64,000 bases of DNA from Chaetoderma sp. LZ-2023a (GCA_034401795.1 JAVVLW010001257.1:87001-151000); one strand, 5' to 3'; counted from the stretch's first letter, positions 1 through 10,760 are shown. A program made the numbers and translations. Notes: a model not told the origin generated them from the letters alone.

Positions 1-1440
1 GCACTGTGGGCCGGTAAATAAACTAACTATCTCATAATTATAACTATATGTTTTCGCAGTGTTTCCTTCATTGGCAGAGTTATCTAGTTAACAAGTATCC
101 GGAGATACGGGGAGATGTATGTAAATCAGTACTTTAACCATTACCGCTCGGAAACCTCCGATAGTTTCCCAGGGTCGGATCAGATCAACGTGCTGATAAG
201 GAATCCAAACAATTATAAAGCCATATGGCTGGTGGATCGTGGAAAGAGACAATAACTTAATACATGTGAGGCCGTATAGGTAATTGGCCAATTTGACACA
301 ACCTTGCCAGAGTGCGGGGATACATTACCGCAACAGCTGGAAAAGAGGAATACACTATATGTCTCCAAAACTTGAAGAAATTGTCCCTAACCAGTTTAAC
401 CTATCCTATCGAGCTGAATAGTAAGGTTTACGCAGGAACATGCCGGCCTCAAGCAATTAGAGCACGGTCAGCGACCTCAGTGTAAAATTGATGATGGCGA
501 GAGTAAGTGATGCGTGTATAAATGTTGCTGTATAGTATCCTAGCGTACTGTGGTCCAAAGTTTTCTACAATTAAACAAAACATATTAACTGGATGGCTAT
601 CTACCATATACAACTAACCAATGCAATAAGTAGATTGTAATTAAACTAAGTAGCTAAGTATCATAGACTGATAAACCTAGACGGTGCGGCTAGTTGAAAG
701 CACCACAGTAACCGAAGATAATATTCACAGTAATATAGAAATTATAAATGGCAGTCCTAAGACCGGGAAGGTACCTATTAGTCATCAGTACCAAATACGG
801 AAATAATAATTAGATGTACAATAGTATAGTTACTTGAGTACCTAACAGTCATCGGTACGGAACAGGCTACTATGTTACTGAAATTGAGGCGCTACATATT
901 CATAGCGCGAGTCGACACGTTCGCTGGAGCTGGAGAGCTTTCCTCAGCTGGTTTCTGCAGGTTGGCTCCGCAAGCTGACTCCTCCAGGCAGGGTAGATAC
1001 GGTACACACTCAGGACAGTGAAACAGAGCAGTGAAAGGATGTCTATTAGATAGTCCCAGTAAATAGTATATAATTTATACGGTAGTGAGAAAGTTATCCG
1101 TCCGGCGACGGAAATAATAACGTTGAAGGTGTGCCCATTAACAAAGAGGGCCATATATAATGTTTAATCAGTTACATAACTTGGCACACGGTGCGGGATG
1201 CATCGCATAGCTCTTGCGGCGCACCTAGCAAAGTCCACCAGACTGTGGTCAAAAAGTTAATTAAAACACACACGACATGCAGTGCGGAGGTTGAAGTCCA
1301 CTTTTCAACATGGTTGGCAGATCCGGCGAGTCATCCACCAAGAATCACCGTAGCTCTACATTCCGGGCCCATATGGCCCTTTCCTTTCCCTTTATACAAG
1401 TTTGGAAGCGGGAACCATAACTAATTATTTTGCTCCCGGG
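1..1440. other. Intergenic sequence, no gene recognised
   Basis: AT-rich sequence on both strands with only short open frames and no recognisable protein similarity, RNA gene or repeat boundary. A locally GC-richer patch at about 900-1400 has no convincing splice sites around its open frames. Confidence 0.6.
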
Positions 1441-1639
1441 AACATCCAAAATTCTGTAATGCGGAAACTCCGAGAACTGCTTTTACGCGTGGGTGAGCTG
1501 AAAGCCGTAAGGACGGTGATGTGCTGTATCTTTCGTCGGTGTTCCGGTCCACTCGTCTAGTCCGCACCTCTAGTCAGTTCCCGACGGGTCGGTCTCCACG
1601 CCGACGATGCTCCTGATTCTTGGTTTTTCACCCCTTTTA

Positions 1640-1760
1640 TACCATTCGTGACGTCAGGGGCAGATACATCAACCAATCAGCGGCCGAGCTGTAGCCAATC
1701 AGCGTGCAGCTAGATCAGCGACGTATTTACCACGTTCTAGAACATTCTAGATCTTTTTAT
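1640..1760 (+). promoter_or_regulatory. Heat-shock-type promoter candidate
   Basis: Within about 120 bp there is a palindromic CRE (TGACGTCA, 1649-1656), two same-strand CCAAT boxes in CCAATCAG context (1673-1677 and 1695-1699), and four alternating TTC/GAA units spaced exactly 5 bp apart (TTC 1735, GAA 1740, TTC 1745, GAt 1750). A T-rich TATA-like stretch follows at 1754-1760. The four-unit array is the classic HSF-binding heat-shock element. CCAAT plus HSE plus TATA in this order is typical of animal heat-shock gene promoters. The elements are seen directly; promoter function is inferred. A partial HSE-like block lies at about 1831-1845 and an NRF1-like GCGCATGCGC palindrome at 1991-2000. 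Confidence 0.5.
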
Positions 1761-2045
1761 GCATACACGCGATTACGACGTCAAAAGCAATATTTTGAAG
1801 AAAATTTAAGGGGTTTTCCGTGGATTTTAAAACGGTTAACAGTTCTAGAAAGCTCTTTTTTATTCTGGTCCTGATCGGTTCCAAGATCAACGGGAACGGA
1901 ATAATTAAAGACTTACGAGTACCTACCTACTCGGTACGCTATAGGCATGCACTCGTTTCCAATTCCTTTACGTGGGAAGCTCTGACGCGCGCGCATGCGC
2001 ACCACGCGCTTTATCGGACAGCCGAATTTAACGAAAACCTCTCAT

Positions 2046-2190
2046 ATGGCTATGTACGCGTACTATCCTACCCAGGGGGGCGTGCTTGGAGCGAATCCGG
2101 AGCGGCCGTCCCGTACCCAGCTTTGCTGGGACGACCAGTACCCATCCGGTCAGTCCGCACTACAATTCCTCTTGCGTATCTGCCTGACAT
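2046..2190 (+). CDS. Candidate first coding exon behind the heat-shock-type promoter, truncated by a LINE
   Basis: An open frame starts at ATG 2046, about 290 bp downstream of the TATA-like stretch, with G at +4. It encodes about 45 residues rich in Y, P, G, S and Q (begins MAMYAYYPTQGG, contains WDDQYPSG), of sharper composition than the AT-rich surroundings. From about 2190 the same frame runs into LINE endonuclease sequence, so the natural end of the exon is not visible. I do not recognise the family. The stretch could be coding by chance, or could be the 5' end of a heat-inducible gene disrupted by, or read into, the LINE. The start was chosen as the first ATG of the low-complexity Y/P/G segment; an in-frame ATG occurs earlier, at 1995. 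Confidence 0.3.
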
Positions 2191-4500
2191 CTAGCCGGTC
2201 TATTCAGAAGGAAAACAAAACAGTCTACCTCATGGGTGACTATAATATTGACCTGATGAGACAAGCTTGCTTTCACACGCTAAATCTTACAAACTTACTT
2301 AATGCTCATTCATTCTATCCAACCATAACTAAACCGACTAGAATACGTGATGTTTCGGCCACAATTATTAATAATATATTCAGCAATAACATTAATTTCA
2401 GTAATAAAACAGAAGTAGGAATTCTCGTAACAGACACATCAGATCACCTACCAATTGTTCTTCTTGAAAGACAGCAGACCTGCATGAAACCATTTAAATA
2501 TGAAAAAATTAAGCGCAGAGAAATAAATCAGGTCAATATTGAAAAATTTAAAAAGAAACATGTCTGGGGTAGATTGGCATACAGTTACAGACATATCGTG
2601 CTGTGCGAATTCCTACACTAAGTTCCACGACATTTGCACCAGAGTTTTCGAAGAGAGCTTTCCCATGAAGGAAAAGAAAAAATTCTAACACAACCCGACT
2701 AAACCATGGCTAACAACTGGACTAATAGCTGCCTGTCATAAAAAACATAAACTTTATTTGACATTTATCAACTGTCAAACAAAGCATAACGAACTGAAAT
2801 TTAATAAATTTAGAAACAAGTTGGTCCAAATAATAAGAACAGCCAAATCGGCCTATTACCACAACAAATTTGAACAATGTAAGAATGATATAAATGAAAA
2901 AAGGAAAATAATTAAATCACTTTTGAATAAAAAAAACAATGGTAAAGCACAACAAACACAGTTTCTTTATAACAACAAATTAATAACCGATGACTTTGAA
3001 ATCGCAACATGATTCAATGATTATTTTGTTAATATAGGTCCAACACTTTCAGATAAAATCAAATCATCATCCAGTAGCAAATATAGTGATTACCTCACAG
3101 GCAACTATCAATACTCTTTTTTCGCTAACCCAGTCAGCAATGAAAAAAAATATTAACATTCTTAACAATCTAAACCCTACAAAAAGTGCTGGCCTCGATG
3201 GATTTAAGTGGAGTATTTTCAAACACTGCACCGTAGACCTACTAATACCCCCCCCCCCCCAACCACATTTGTAATCTATCTATGACGCAAGGCATCTTTC
3301 CATCAAAACTAAAAGCTGCACGAGTAACACCGTTATACAAAGCAAAGGATTCATCTAACTTCACAAACTATAGACCTGTCTCAATACTTCCACTCTTCTC
3401 CAAATTAATGGAGCGACACTCAGCAATGCTAGCACTAATTGAAATGACAGAAAAAATAATTGATTCAATTGAAAAGAAAAACCACATAATAGGCATTTTC
3501 TTGGACCTTTCGAAAGCTTTTGACACGATCAAACACTCTATTTTACTTTTTAAAAACCTTGCCTACTATGGAATCCGAGGAAGTGCACTCAACTGGTTTC
3601 AAAGCTACCTAAATGAGAAAACACAATGCGTGCAATTTAATGCAACCAGCTCTGAAAATAGGAGACTAACTTGCGGTGTTCCTCAGGGATCCATCCTTGG
3701 CCCTCTGCTGCTCCTCTTGTATATGAATGATCTGCCCAATGTATGCAAACACATGTCACTAATACTGTTCGCTGATGACACCAATGCCTTTTGCTCTGAC
3801 GAAGATATAATTACTTTATACAAAAACGTAAATGAGGAAATGGAAGAAATTACTAACTGGTTTTCGTTAAATAAGCTATCATTAAATGTGGATAAAACAA
3901 ACTATATGTTATTTTCAAAATCTAGAGAACATATAAATAAGGATATTCCGAAAATTTATATCAACAAAAAAGAAATTGAAGAGGCCTCATATGCAAAGTT
4001 TCTAGGAGTATATTTAGATAAAAATCTGACCTGGGTCAAACAAATTGAGATAGTTACTGCGAAAGTAGCAAGAGGAATAGGTGTCATCCAAAGAGTAAAA
4101 CCATATATGACACATGACACGGTTAAAACACTGTACAGCGCCTTAATCCTTCCACACCTCACATACTGCAATGCCGTTTGGACTAACACCTACAAAAACT
4201 AAATATCTAAAATTCAAAGCCTCCAAAAAAAAGAGCATTAAATTATTTTCTCGACCAGCAGAAAGCCAAGATATGTTTAAAGAAGAAAAACTACTCAAAC
4301 TTATTGATTTGGTAAATCCCAAATGTTACCTATTGTGAAAAATCAATAATATAGCCAATTTGACAATTGCAAAGAAACCCAATAATTGTTAACGCACATT
4401 TAGCAAGTTTATAAAAAATCTCACAATTCCTTAAGAATGCACAAATATATTATCAAGCGTGAACTTACTTAAGTAAATCAATAAATACAATTGTTTGCGA
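2190..4500 (+). mobile_element. CR1/L2-like non-LTR retrotransposon (LINE), 5'-truncated and decayed
   Basis: Sense-strand remnant of a LINE polyprotein. The C-terminal half of an apurinic-type endonuclease comes first (GDYNIDL near 2235 and SDHLP near 2440). A linker typical of these elements follows (about 2700-3010), then the reverse transcriptase (about 3086-4200). After 4200 decayed C-terminal sequence continues to about 4500 through several frames. Stops or frameshifts near 2620, 3010 and 3275 (beside a poly-C run at 3250-3259) separate the pieces. The first half of the endonuclease and the 5' end are absent, as is usual for LINE insertions. It lies directly behind the candidate heat-shock promoter/exon. 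Family level is confident; assignment to a clade (CR1, L2 or relatives) is tentative. Confidence 0.85.
3086..4202 (+). pseudogene. LINE reverse transcriptase, broken
   Basis: RNA-directed DNA polymerase of the LINE. Recognisable blocks in order are SAGLDGF (about 3190), TPLYKAKDSSNFTNYRP (about 3330), IFLDLSKAFDT (about 3500), GVPQGSILGPLL (about 3680), the catalytic FADDTNAF (about 3770), LNVDKTNYMLFSK (about 3890) and FLGVYLD (about 4000). A frameshift/stop near 3275 splits the N-terminal part from the main frame (3282-4202). At 3416/3417 the sequence jumps from FSKLMER straight to HSAMLALIE. In relatives about 25-30 residues, including the FGFR-type motif, lie between these blocks, so an in-frame internal deletion is inferred. 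With that block missing the polymerase would not be functional. Confidence 0.85.
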
Positions 4501-5689
4501 ACAGGATTACGCTGTGCTAGCGTAACTTTACTTGACTGAGTTGACGTCACCATAGTGTAGCGGAGAAGGAATCCTTAAACATACACACAACATATTATGA
4601 AAAATATAACATATAACATATTTAAAATACACGTGATACAATTAATATACAAGTCGGATTTTGACACACACACCTTTAACTACGGTAAAAAAGAAACGTC
4701 CCTAGGCCCCTGACCTAGCGACGTCCAGTGGAAAGATTTCCGATTTTTACAGTATATATCACGACTCGTGAGATTGACCAACCATCTGATTTTTTTCTCC
4801 ACACATAGTGCAAATTTAGCGAGTTTCTGTAAGCTCAAAATTTACATTAATAAACTAATCAACTTGACGTAAACGATGACGTCATAATCAATTACATCAT
4901 GAATGAAGGAGCTAAGCTCGTCACGAACGCTTAAAGGGGAACGTCAGACCCTCTATACTACTTAGAATAAAATGAATCTACAGACCGTAACGTTTTCAAA
5001 AATATAATTGTAAGCTACGTGCTCAAATTAGAAATATATGTATCTTCCTTATTTAGATATGTGATACATTAGTTAAATTTCTATTCCCGGATGAGGCGTA
5101 TGACGTCATAAGTTGAACGTTTTCAACAATAAAATTGCGAATTGCGTTTTATAAGGCGGTTCTCTTCAGCGGTGTTATGAATATATAAACTATATTTGCG
5201 GAAATGTTGAAGAATATAATAACAGTCTTTTGTCCGATTTCTCTGATTTTGACATCAACCTTTTGATCCCGGGATAAATGAATGACGCGACAGTATATGT
5301 ATATCAGTACAATTGCCACTTTTGAATCAACACTCTTGCTGGCGCTACGGCAAATAATCATCTATTAATATGAGAGTTTAAATAGTTCTTACATACATCC
5401 CAATGCATCTTTAAGTACTTATGTTTTCATACTAGCCTCAAAACTTCCTCAGATATCGTAATATTCATGTAATTCGCAGGCATCTTCATAAAAATGGCCA
5501 TCTTAAGGTTCGGCAGCTAATGCATAGCAAATACATTCCATAAATTTGCGATAGTGTGATAAACGTCTTAATCTCTTCAATCTGTACATATATAAATGAT
5601 GTCTCTAGCACTATCACTGATAGAGATATCGCCATACAAATGCATGCACTCCTGTCTTCAGAGTGCCGTTATCGTGCTTCTTGTCGGAT
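4501..5689. other. Gene-free AT-rich stretch with several palindromic CRE sites
   Basis: No gene recognised. Exact TGACGTCA palindromes occur at 4542-4549, 4877-4884 and 5101-5108. The block around 4860-4900 is the reverse complement of the flank of the fold-back elements (CATTCATGA / TAATTGATTATGA pattern), so part of this stretch is probably old fold-back arm sequence. Confidence 0.55.
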
Positions 5690-6590
5690 GGGATTCAAAC
5701 TATGACGTCATGGGTTTAATTAACTCGTAGAAAATTATAGCAGCATAGCATTCTTCATGCAAATGATGGTGACCGATCTTGTGTTCCCCTCTAACTGATG
5801 ACGGACTAAGCGTTGTTGAACCAATTGCATGTCTTTACTATTTAATAAACATGCTGATGAGTATTTTGAAAATAATTTAACTGGGCGCTGTTGCCGCCGT
5901 AACAACAACACCAAGTCAAATTAGTTTCAAAATATTCAACAGCTTACTTGTATAGTTTTCTGGCAATTGAGATTCGAGGAGTACAGGGGTCGATCGATCC
6001 CGACGCGGGCGAAGCGTGGGTGAAGCTTAGCTAGAGATGGGTGTGGCATAGCTTCCTCCATTGAGCCTCTGATGTCCCATAGGCGATATATGAGCGCACC
6101 ATCGCTTTACTCACCCGGTTGCAGCTCGTACTACCACGTATGCACGAGCGCAGTGCCAGTGTCAAGCGACGGTGAGAGAAAGAACTTAGCCATTCTTAGA
6201 CATTTTGCTACACACATTTACCTGCTTGCCAAATCGTTAATAGTTAATATTTTAAGGCTTGATCGATCCACGATTGCCCTGACTATCAATTTCTTGAAAA
6301 CTACACAGGTAAGTTGTTGAATATGTTGTAATTAATTTGACTGGGTGCTGTTGGTGCCTATGGCAGCAACAGCGCCCAGTAAAATTAGTTTCAAAATATT
6401 CAACAGGATATTTATTAAATAGTAAAGCTATACAATTCGCATTGCGCATTGAAGACAGCCCGTCTTCAATTATGCGTTCTCGACGTACTTATCTACGTCA
6501 TTCATGACGTCATTGATTATGATGTCATTCTACAGGTCATGTAGTTAATTATAACGTCATATGGTGGGTGGATAGATTGGAAAGGTCTGT
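5690..6590. mobile_element. Fold-back element copy A (long inverted arms, each with its own hairpin)
   Basis: Two inverted modules face each other. The left module (about 5821-5990) runs from a TTTACTATTTAATAAACAT block through GAGTATTTTGAAAA, ACTGGGCGCTGTTG, then TTTCAAAATATTCAAC and a TATAGTTTTCTGG block. The right module (about 6285-6450) carries the same blocks in reverse order and orientation, ending in TTTATTAAATAGTAAAG. Each module contains an inner hairpin. The core at 6000-6270 is about 270 bp and non-coding. Outer flanks contain TGACGTCA at 5703 and 6505. No transposase is present, so the element is non-autonomous. A second copy with the same architecture is at 12900-13560, and partial copies occur at 48140-48400 and 50580-51110. 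Confidence 0.7.
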
Positions 6591-6769
6591 TAGTTGTGTT
6601 CTCAACGTGTGAACAATTCACACCATTTCAAACCACCAAACTGACCGAACATGTATTTTATATGATAAAAGCATATAGTAAATATCACTAAGGAAAGATT
6701 ACAAACTCAATACTTAAATAGCTGGAGACGTGAACTCAGTACATCAAATAATTTAATATTTTTTAAAGC

Positions 6770-7260
6770 CAGCAAAGAAAATTAAAAATTTGACAACTAT
6801 CTCATAACATTACCAGTCAGGGAAGCAATTACTCTTTTCTACTTTAGAACTTTAAACCACAAACTAAGAATTGAAACTGGGAGGTGAGGAAAATCGACAA
6901 ACAAGTATGACTTTGTACGCATTGTAACTATGACAAAATAGAGGACGAAAATCACTTCCTATACATATGTAGTAAGTATGACGATATATGACTGACATAT
7001 AACCCGCGATATTTTCTTGCAAGTACAACCCCGAACACAACTAAATATCTGTTAACAATATGCAACGAACCTGTACTTATAAACCTATGCAAATTCTTGT
7101 TGTTTGTCGAAAAAACTAAGAGTATAAGACTTGACAAAGGGTGTGCCATACATTTAGAAATATCATTTTACAACAACAAAAACAGCGACGACGATGACGA
7201 CGCATTCGTCGTCGTTAATGACAGGGTTCCTAGAACTAATGCGTGACAATAATAAAAGCT
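6770..7260 (+). pseudogene. Decayed LINE polyprotein C-terminus
   Basis: Conceptual translation in shifting frames gives the C-terminal motif string common after the RT in invertebrate LINEs: LNHKLRIETGR (about 6850), then IEDENHFLYICSKYDD (about 6940-6985), then LCKFLLFVEKT-like text near 7090. These correspond to the conserved 'ET-GR ... C ... IEDE-HF...C-YDD' pattern. At least three frameshifts or stops break it. A D/V-rich segment from a GAC/GTC run lies at about 7185-7215. The element continues to the 3' tail at 7590-7830 but is interrupted by a tRNA-like insert between two direct repeats. Confidence 0.65.
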
Positions 7261-7309
7261 ACATACAGTGCCTAGAGATATGGCACGTCTGGAATGTACA
7301 CTATCAGTT

Positions 7310-7485
7310 ACAGTCAATTCGTGTAGGTGTGTCGGGTAGTTGAAAGCTGGTCCGGCGAAAGAGGATTGTTGTCCTCTGGATGGTGGGCCAGTGGGTAGGC
7401 TACTCGGCTCCCAAACTCTAGGCGAATCGGTGCCACAGAATTGGCTGGTTCGAACCTTGCTTAGATTGAAAAATGTAAAAATTAC
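7310..7485 (+). repeat. tRNA-derived SINE candidate
   Basis: A B-box-like GGTTCGAACC lies at about 7449-7458. About 60 bp upstream is an A-box-like GGCCAGTGGGTAGGC (about 7385-7400), the spacing expected of a pol III promoter in a tRNA-related SINE. A complete tRNA cloverleaf is not evident. The segment lies between two roughly 50-bp near-identical direct repeats (about 7203-7256 and 7523-7575, sharing AATGACAGGGTTCCTAGA), which could be unusually long target duplications or a local duplication. Confidence 0.45.
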
Positions 7486-7589
7486 ATTCCAATATTGACT
7501 GTGCTATATCATAGTGCCGGTGCGTCGTCAATGACAGGGTTCCTAGAGCTAATGCTTGACAATAATTAAAACTACTACTACTACTACTA

Positions 7590-7830
7590 CTACCCCCGCG
7601 CTACCAGGCTACAACTACTTATAATATTACTAGTACTACTGTTGCTTATGTTTTATAGATATACTGATCGCATGTCTTTATAAGATTTTGCAATATGTGT
7701 ATATATGTGTAAAAAATTATTAGAAATACTTTTCTGCCGGCAAATATCACATTTGTAAATAATCACCTCATATGCTTTTGTAAAGCCTGCGCGTAAATAA
7801 AGTGAACTTGAACTTGAACTTGAACTTGGT
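7590..7830 (+). repeat. LINE 3' untranslated tail ending in (TTGAAC)n
   Basis: After a short (CTA)n run (7569-7592), AT-rich sequence leads to AATAAAGTGAAC followed by four AACTTG units (7805-7828). The same tail type ends the LINE copy at 25385-25490 and, in reverse orientation, the copy at 31022-31243. A short tandem-repeat tail instead of poly-A is known for CR1/L2-type LINEs. Confidence 0.7.
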
Positions 7831-8073
7831 GAGAGAATTTAGTTAGACTTAGTCAATCATAGGCTTGCCACTACAGCGCCATAAAACCATCTTTACAAAC
7901 ACATCCATGTCAAGTATGGTATTATTTTGTTGCAGGTTGGATTAGTCATTAGCTTAGGAAGGCATTTTTTTCAATTCCAACACGCTTTAGTGTGATCACA
8001 TCAGTCTGATGTACTGCAATATTCTTGAGTCGGACCAGCTTCGGTAAATAGTCAAGCCCTATTGAATTACAAT

Positions 8074-8298
8074 ATGATACGGAGGAGACGGTGGTGCTTC
8101 TTGACTTTAAATTTGCTTGTTATGGCTGGCCTTATGTTCTACTTGTACGCATGGAATGAAGGCCTGTACTCTAGCTGGACCAAAGCCGATATAACAGTGG
8201 GTTTAAACTACCACATAGAGGACACGTGTATGACAATGGAACCAATGAGATTAAACATTTCCCAGATGAATCTAAATCCGAAGGACCCAATGGTGAAG
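8074..8298 (+). CDS. HtrL/YibB-like type II membrane protein, exon 1
   Basis: Exon 1 of the best-supported host gene. It encodes 75 residues from ATG 8074, chosen because it is the first true ATG in frame: a short basic cytosolic tail (MIRRRRW) followed by one hydrophobic segment (about residues 8-27, FLTLNLLVMAGLMFYLYAW). This is the classic signal-anchor layout of a Golgi/ER type II membrane protein. The rest is luminal and has one N-glycosylation sequon (LNIS). The exon ends in frame (phase 0) at a strong splice donor, AAG|GTAAGT, with GT at 8299-8300. The next recognised exon starts at 13749, also phase 0. Small exons in between cannot be excluded. Confidence 0.65.
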
Positions 8299-8315
8299 GT
8301 AAGTTATATAATATT

Positions 8316-8412
8316 ACAAGAACGACGACGTCGATGACGGCGGCGGCGACGGCGACGACGACGACGATGATGATGATGATGATGACGATGATGACACTGA
8401 TGACTGAAGCGG
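8316..8412 (+). repeat. (GAC/GAT/GGC)n trinucleotide repeat
   Basis: Imperfect GAC, GGC and GAT triplets begin about 20 bp into the intron of the HtrL-like gene. They create open but meaningless frames on both strands. Their closeness to the splice donor is notable. Confidence 0.9.
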
Positions 8413-9959
8413 CGATGACTACAATAACACAAATGACAATCACGTAACAAAATCCTTAAAATTATCCTGAGGCCGTAAGTGTAGATGGAAATCATTAGAA
8501 AAATACAGTGGTGGTAGTCTTTTTCAAAACCGCCATTTCAGTTTGAGATTTGTAACCGCCATTATTTGGAATTCTATTGTTCTCGCTGTTGCGTTACCCG
8601 CGTAATGTTCGGTATCCCATCCCAGTAACCTAATGATAGTCATTGTATTGCTGGCTTCCAAGGTGAGCAGTGCTGCCTCGATAGCGCATAGTAAGAGGGC
8701 ATAGTTCGATTCTAATTTTGTATTTCCTTTATAGGCCAAGAGCTAGTGAATTTTATTTATGGGAAATATTGCAAAAGGTTTGCATTCTTTGACATGAAGC
8801 CTCTTAAAAAGTTGAAAGTTGGCAGGTCTCATTCTTAACCCGTTGACGTGGAGGATCAGAAGAAGGGTAACGAGATCGCATTCGTTTATGCTAATCCAGG
8901 AAAGCTAAATTTACATATATAACAGGCTGCCTTTACATTGTGTTTCAGAAACCACAACGACAGCGATTTCTGACTCACCTCGTTTCTCGATAGTGAACAC
9001 CTTTAAAGTTCAAGTGTCATTTAATTATGGGATCACCAACATAGTTCAAACTGATTTTCTGTTCTTCTCCATACGTGGCTAAATGAAAAACAACATTGAC
9101 AATGAATTGACCTTCTTCTGGACGGCACACAGCAGAATTTCCCGAAAGTCTAGTCCAAAAATCAGTAGTGATATGTTTTCCGTAATTTCAAATAACGGAA
9201 TTTATATGGAAACGCTATTCAACTGTCCAAAGCACAGGCGTCCCCAAGACAACCTTTATTGGTGACCCAGTTTCCGGACAGTGGGCCTTTCAGGGTTCTA
9301 GATAAACTCGAAAGACAGATGTATTCATTGTAACGCTGACATTGGGCAAATTGATTTTCCTGGCATTCTATCTGATTTTCGCTATCAAAATACACAACCG
9401 ACAGGGAAAAGTCTTTGTGTACAGACGCAGAAATTGAGTCACCCTTGTACTATCGTAGGATTTTAGTATCAAGTATTTTTCTGACAAGGTCACAAGGATA
9501 ATGGCACAATTCAAGTAACTTATTACATTAAACTTCTACATAGGTGACAATGTCATCTCTTTCTTGCTGAACCAGTTTCAGGACAGAACATGTTCATGTT
9601 TCTGAAGTGTAGAGATGGACATGAATGTAATGTCTCCACTTCCAGTTCGAGTTAATTGGTTCATTCTTTTGAAATAGGGCCCCACCTCACACAATACTAC
9701 AATATAGAACCATGCGACTCCGACGTAAACATTATAAAATACTAGCTGTTACCACATTCCTTATATTGTGGTACTAATATTTTTAAACAACGATCATACT
9801 CCAGTTGAGAATGAACTTGCAATAATTCGGAAATTACATTTGATACATTAAAAAGAGAGTAATTGCTACACACCAAAATAATGTTAAATCAACTAAAGAA
9901 ATAAAGCAGATACGAATCTGTTTCTCATATTAACTGAAATAACGGGAATGTGTATTGGT

Positions 9960-10760
9960 TATCATCGTTATCATCAGCTTCCGACCCACAATCGCCAGAC
10001 AATTATTCTTCGTCCTCCTCTATAACTGTCTCAGCATACCACGGTAATCAACTATTGTAATCATTTACGTCAGTATCAGCGTCCATGTTCATTCCTTGGT
10101 CATTCACATCATAATCTGATGTCCTTGGTTTGGATTCAAAGCTGATAACTCAACAGATGCATTAGGATCAGCAGTGACTGGTCATTCGTGATTGTTTCAG
10201 TTTAACAAAGCAAGCATAACAAGTTTCATTTATGGCAATACATTTTGAATGGTAGATCTGACCCACAATGTGTCATTCATATTATTTTCTACAGAAGTTG
10301 CAATCAGTGACCGAATTGCATTCATGCTATCCTGTCCACAAGCTACCAGCTTTTCAAAACAGTTTTATTTTCGTTACCATGAAAACTGGATGTGAAATCG
10401 CAGCCAGTGATGGAACGAAGTCCATCTAATGCTTCACTCAAACCAGCCTCTGCCACGCCTCTCCCAGTTCAAAAGGTACTGTAGCCGTAATGGAACTTCC
10501 ATTTCACCTAATACATCACTGACTATTCTAATACAGATACAGCCTTGAGAAACAGAGATAGCTTTCTGTTCCATCCAGCATAGGTGCATACTGCTTCGCT
10601 TGCACTTCTCATTTAAAAACGCACAGAACGCTATCTTTGAATTTCACTGAATTGATCAATTCATCACCCTTCGCTTTCTGTGTTCGACAAGAACCCATGA
10701 TGCAGACGTCCAGGGGTTTTTTCTGGACCTTTTTCACTCTTTTATTCTTGGATTATCCTT
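9960..10760 (-). pseudogene. Relic of the CDT/EADT-motif gene family, fragment 1
   Basis: Read on the minus strand, about 10470-10360 gives GLSEALDGLRSITGCDFTSSFHG. This matches the hallmark block of a large metazoan multi-copy protein family (glH-.TGCDttSaF.GkGK). Further downstream on the same strand (about 10140-9966) is an Asp/Glu-rich stretch resembling that family's acidic C-terminal tail. Everything between is shifted and stopped repeatedly. The fragment lies antisense in the intron of the HtrL-like gene. A larger fragment of the same family is at 15680-18400. Function is unknown. The family's dispersed, multi-copy, usually broken state suggests a transposon-borne gene (inference). Confidence 0.5.

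Noticed and set aside
5845..5875. Hammerhead-ribozyme-like CTGATGAG..GAAA
   Set aside because: No stem II between the two core parts and no matching stems I/III; it is simply the fold-back hairpin edge. Searching the Penelope termini by eye also gave no complete hammerhead core.
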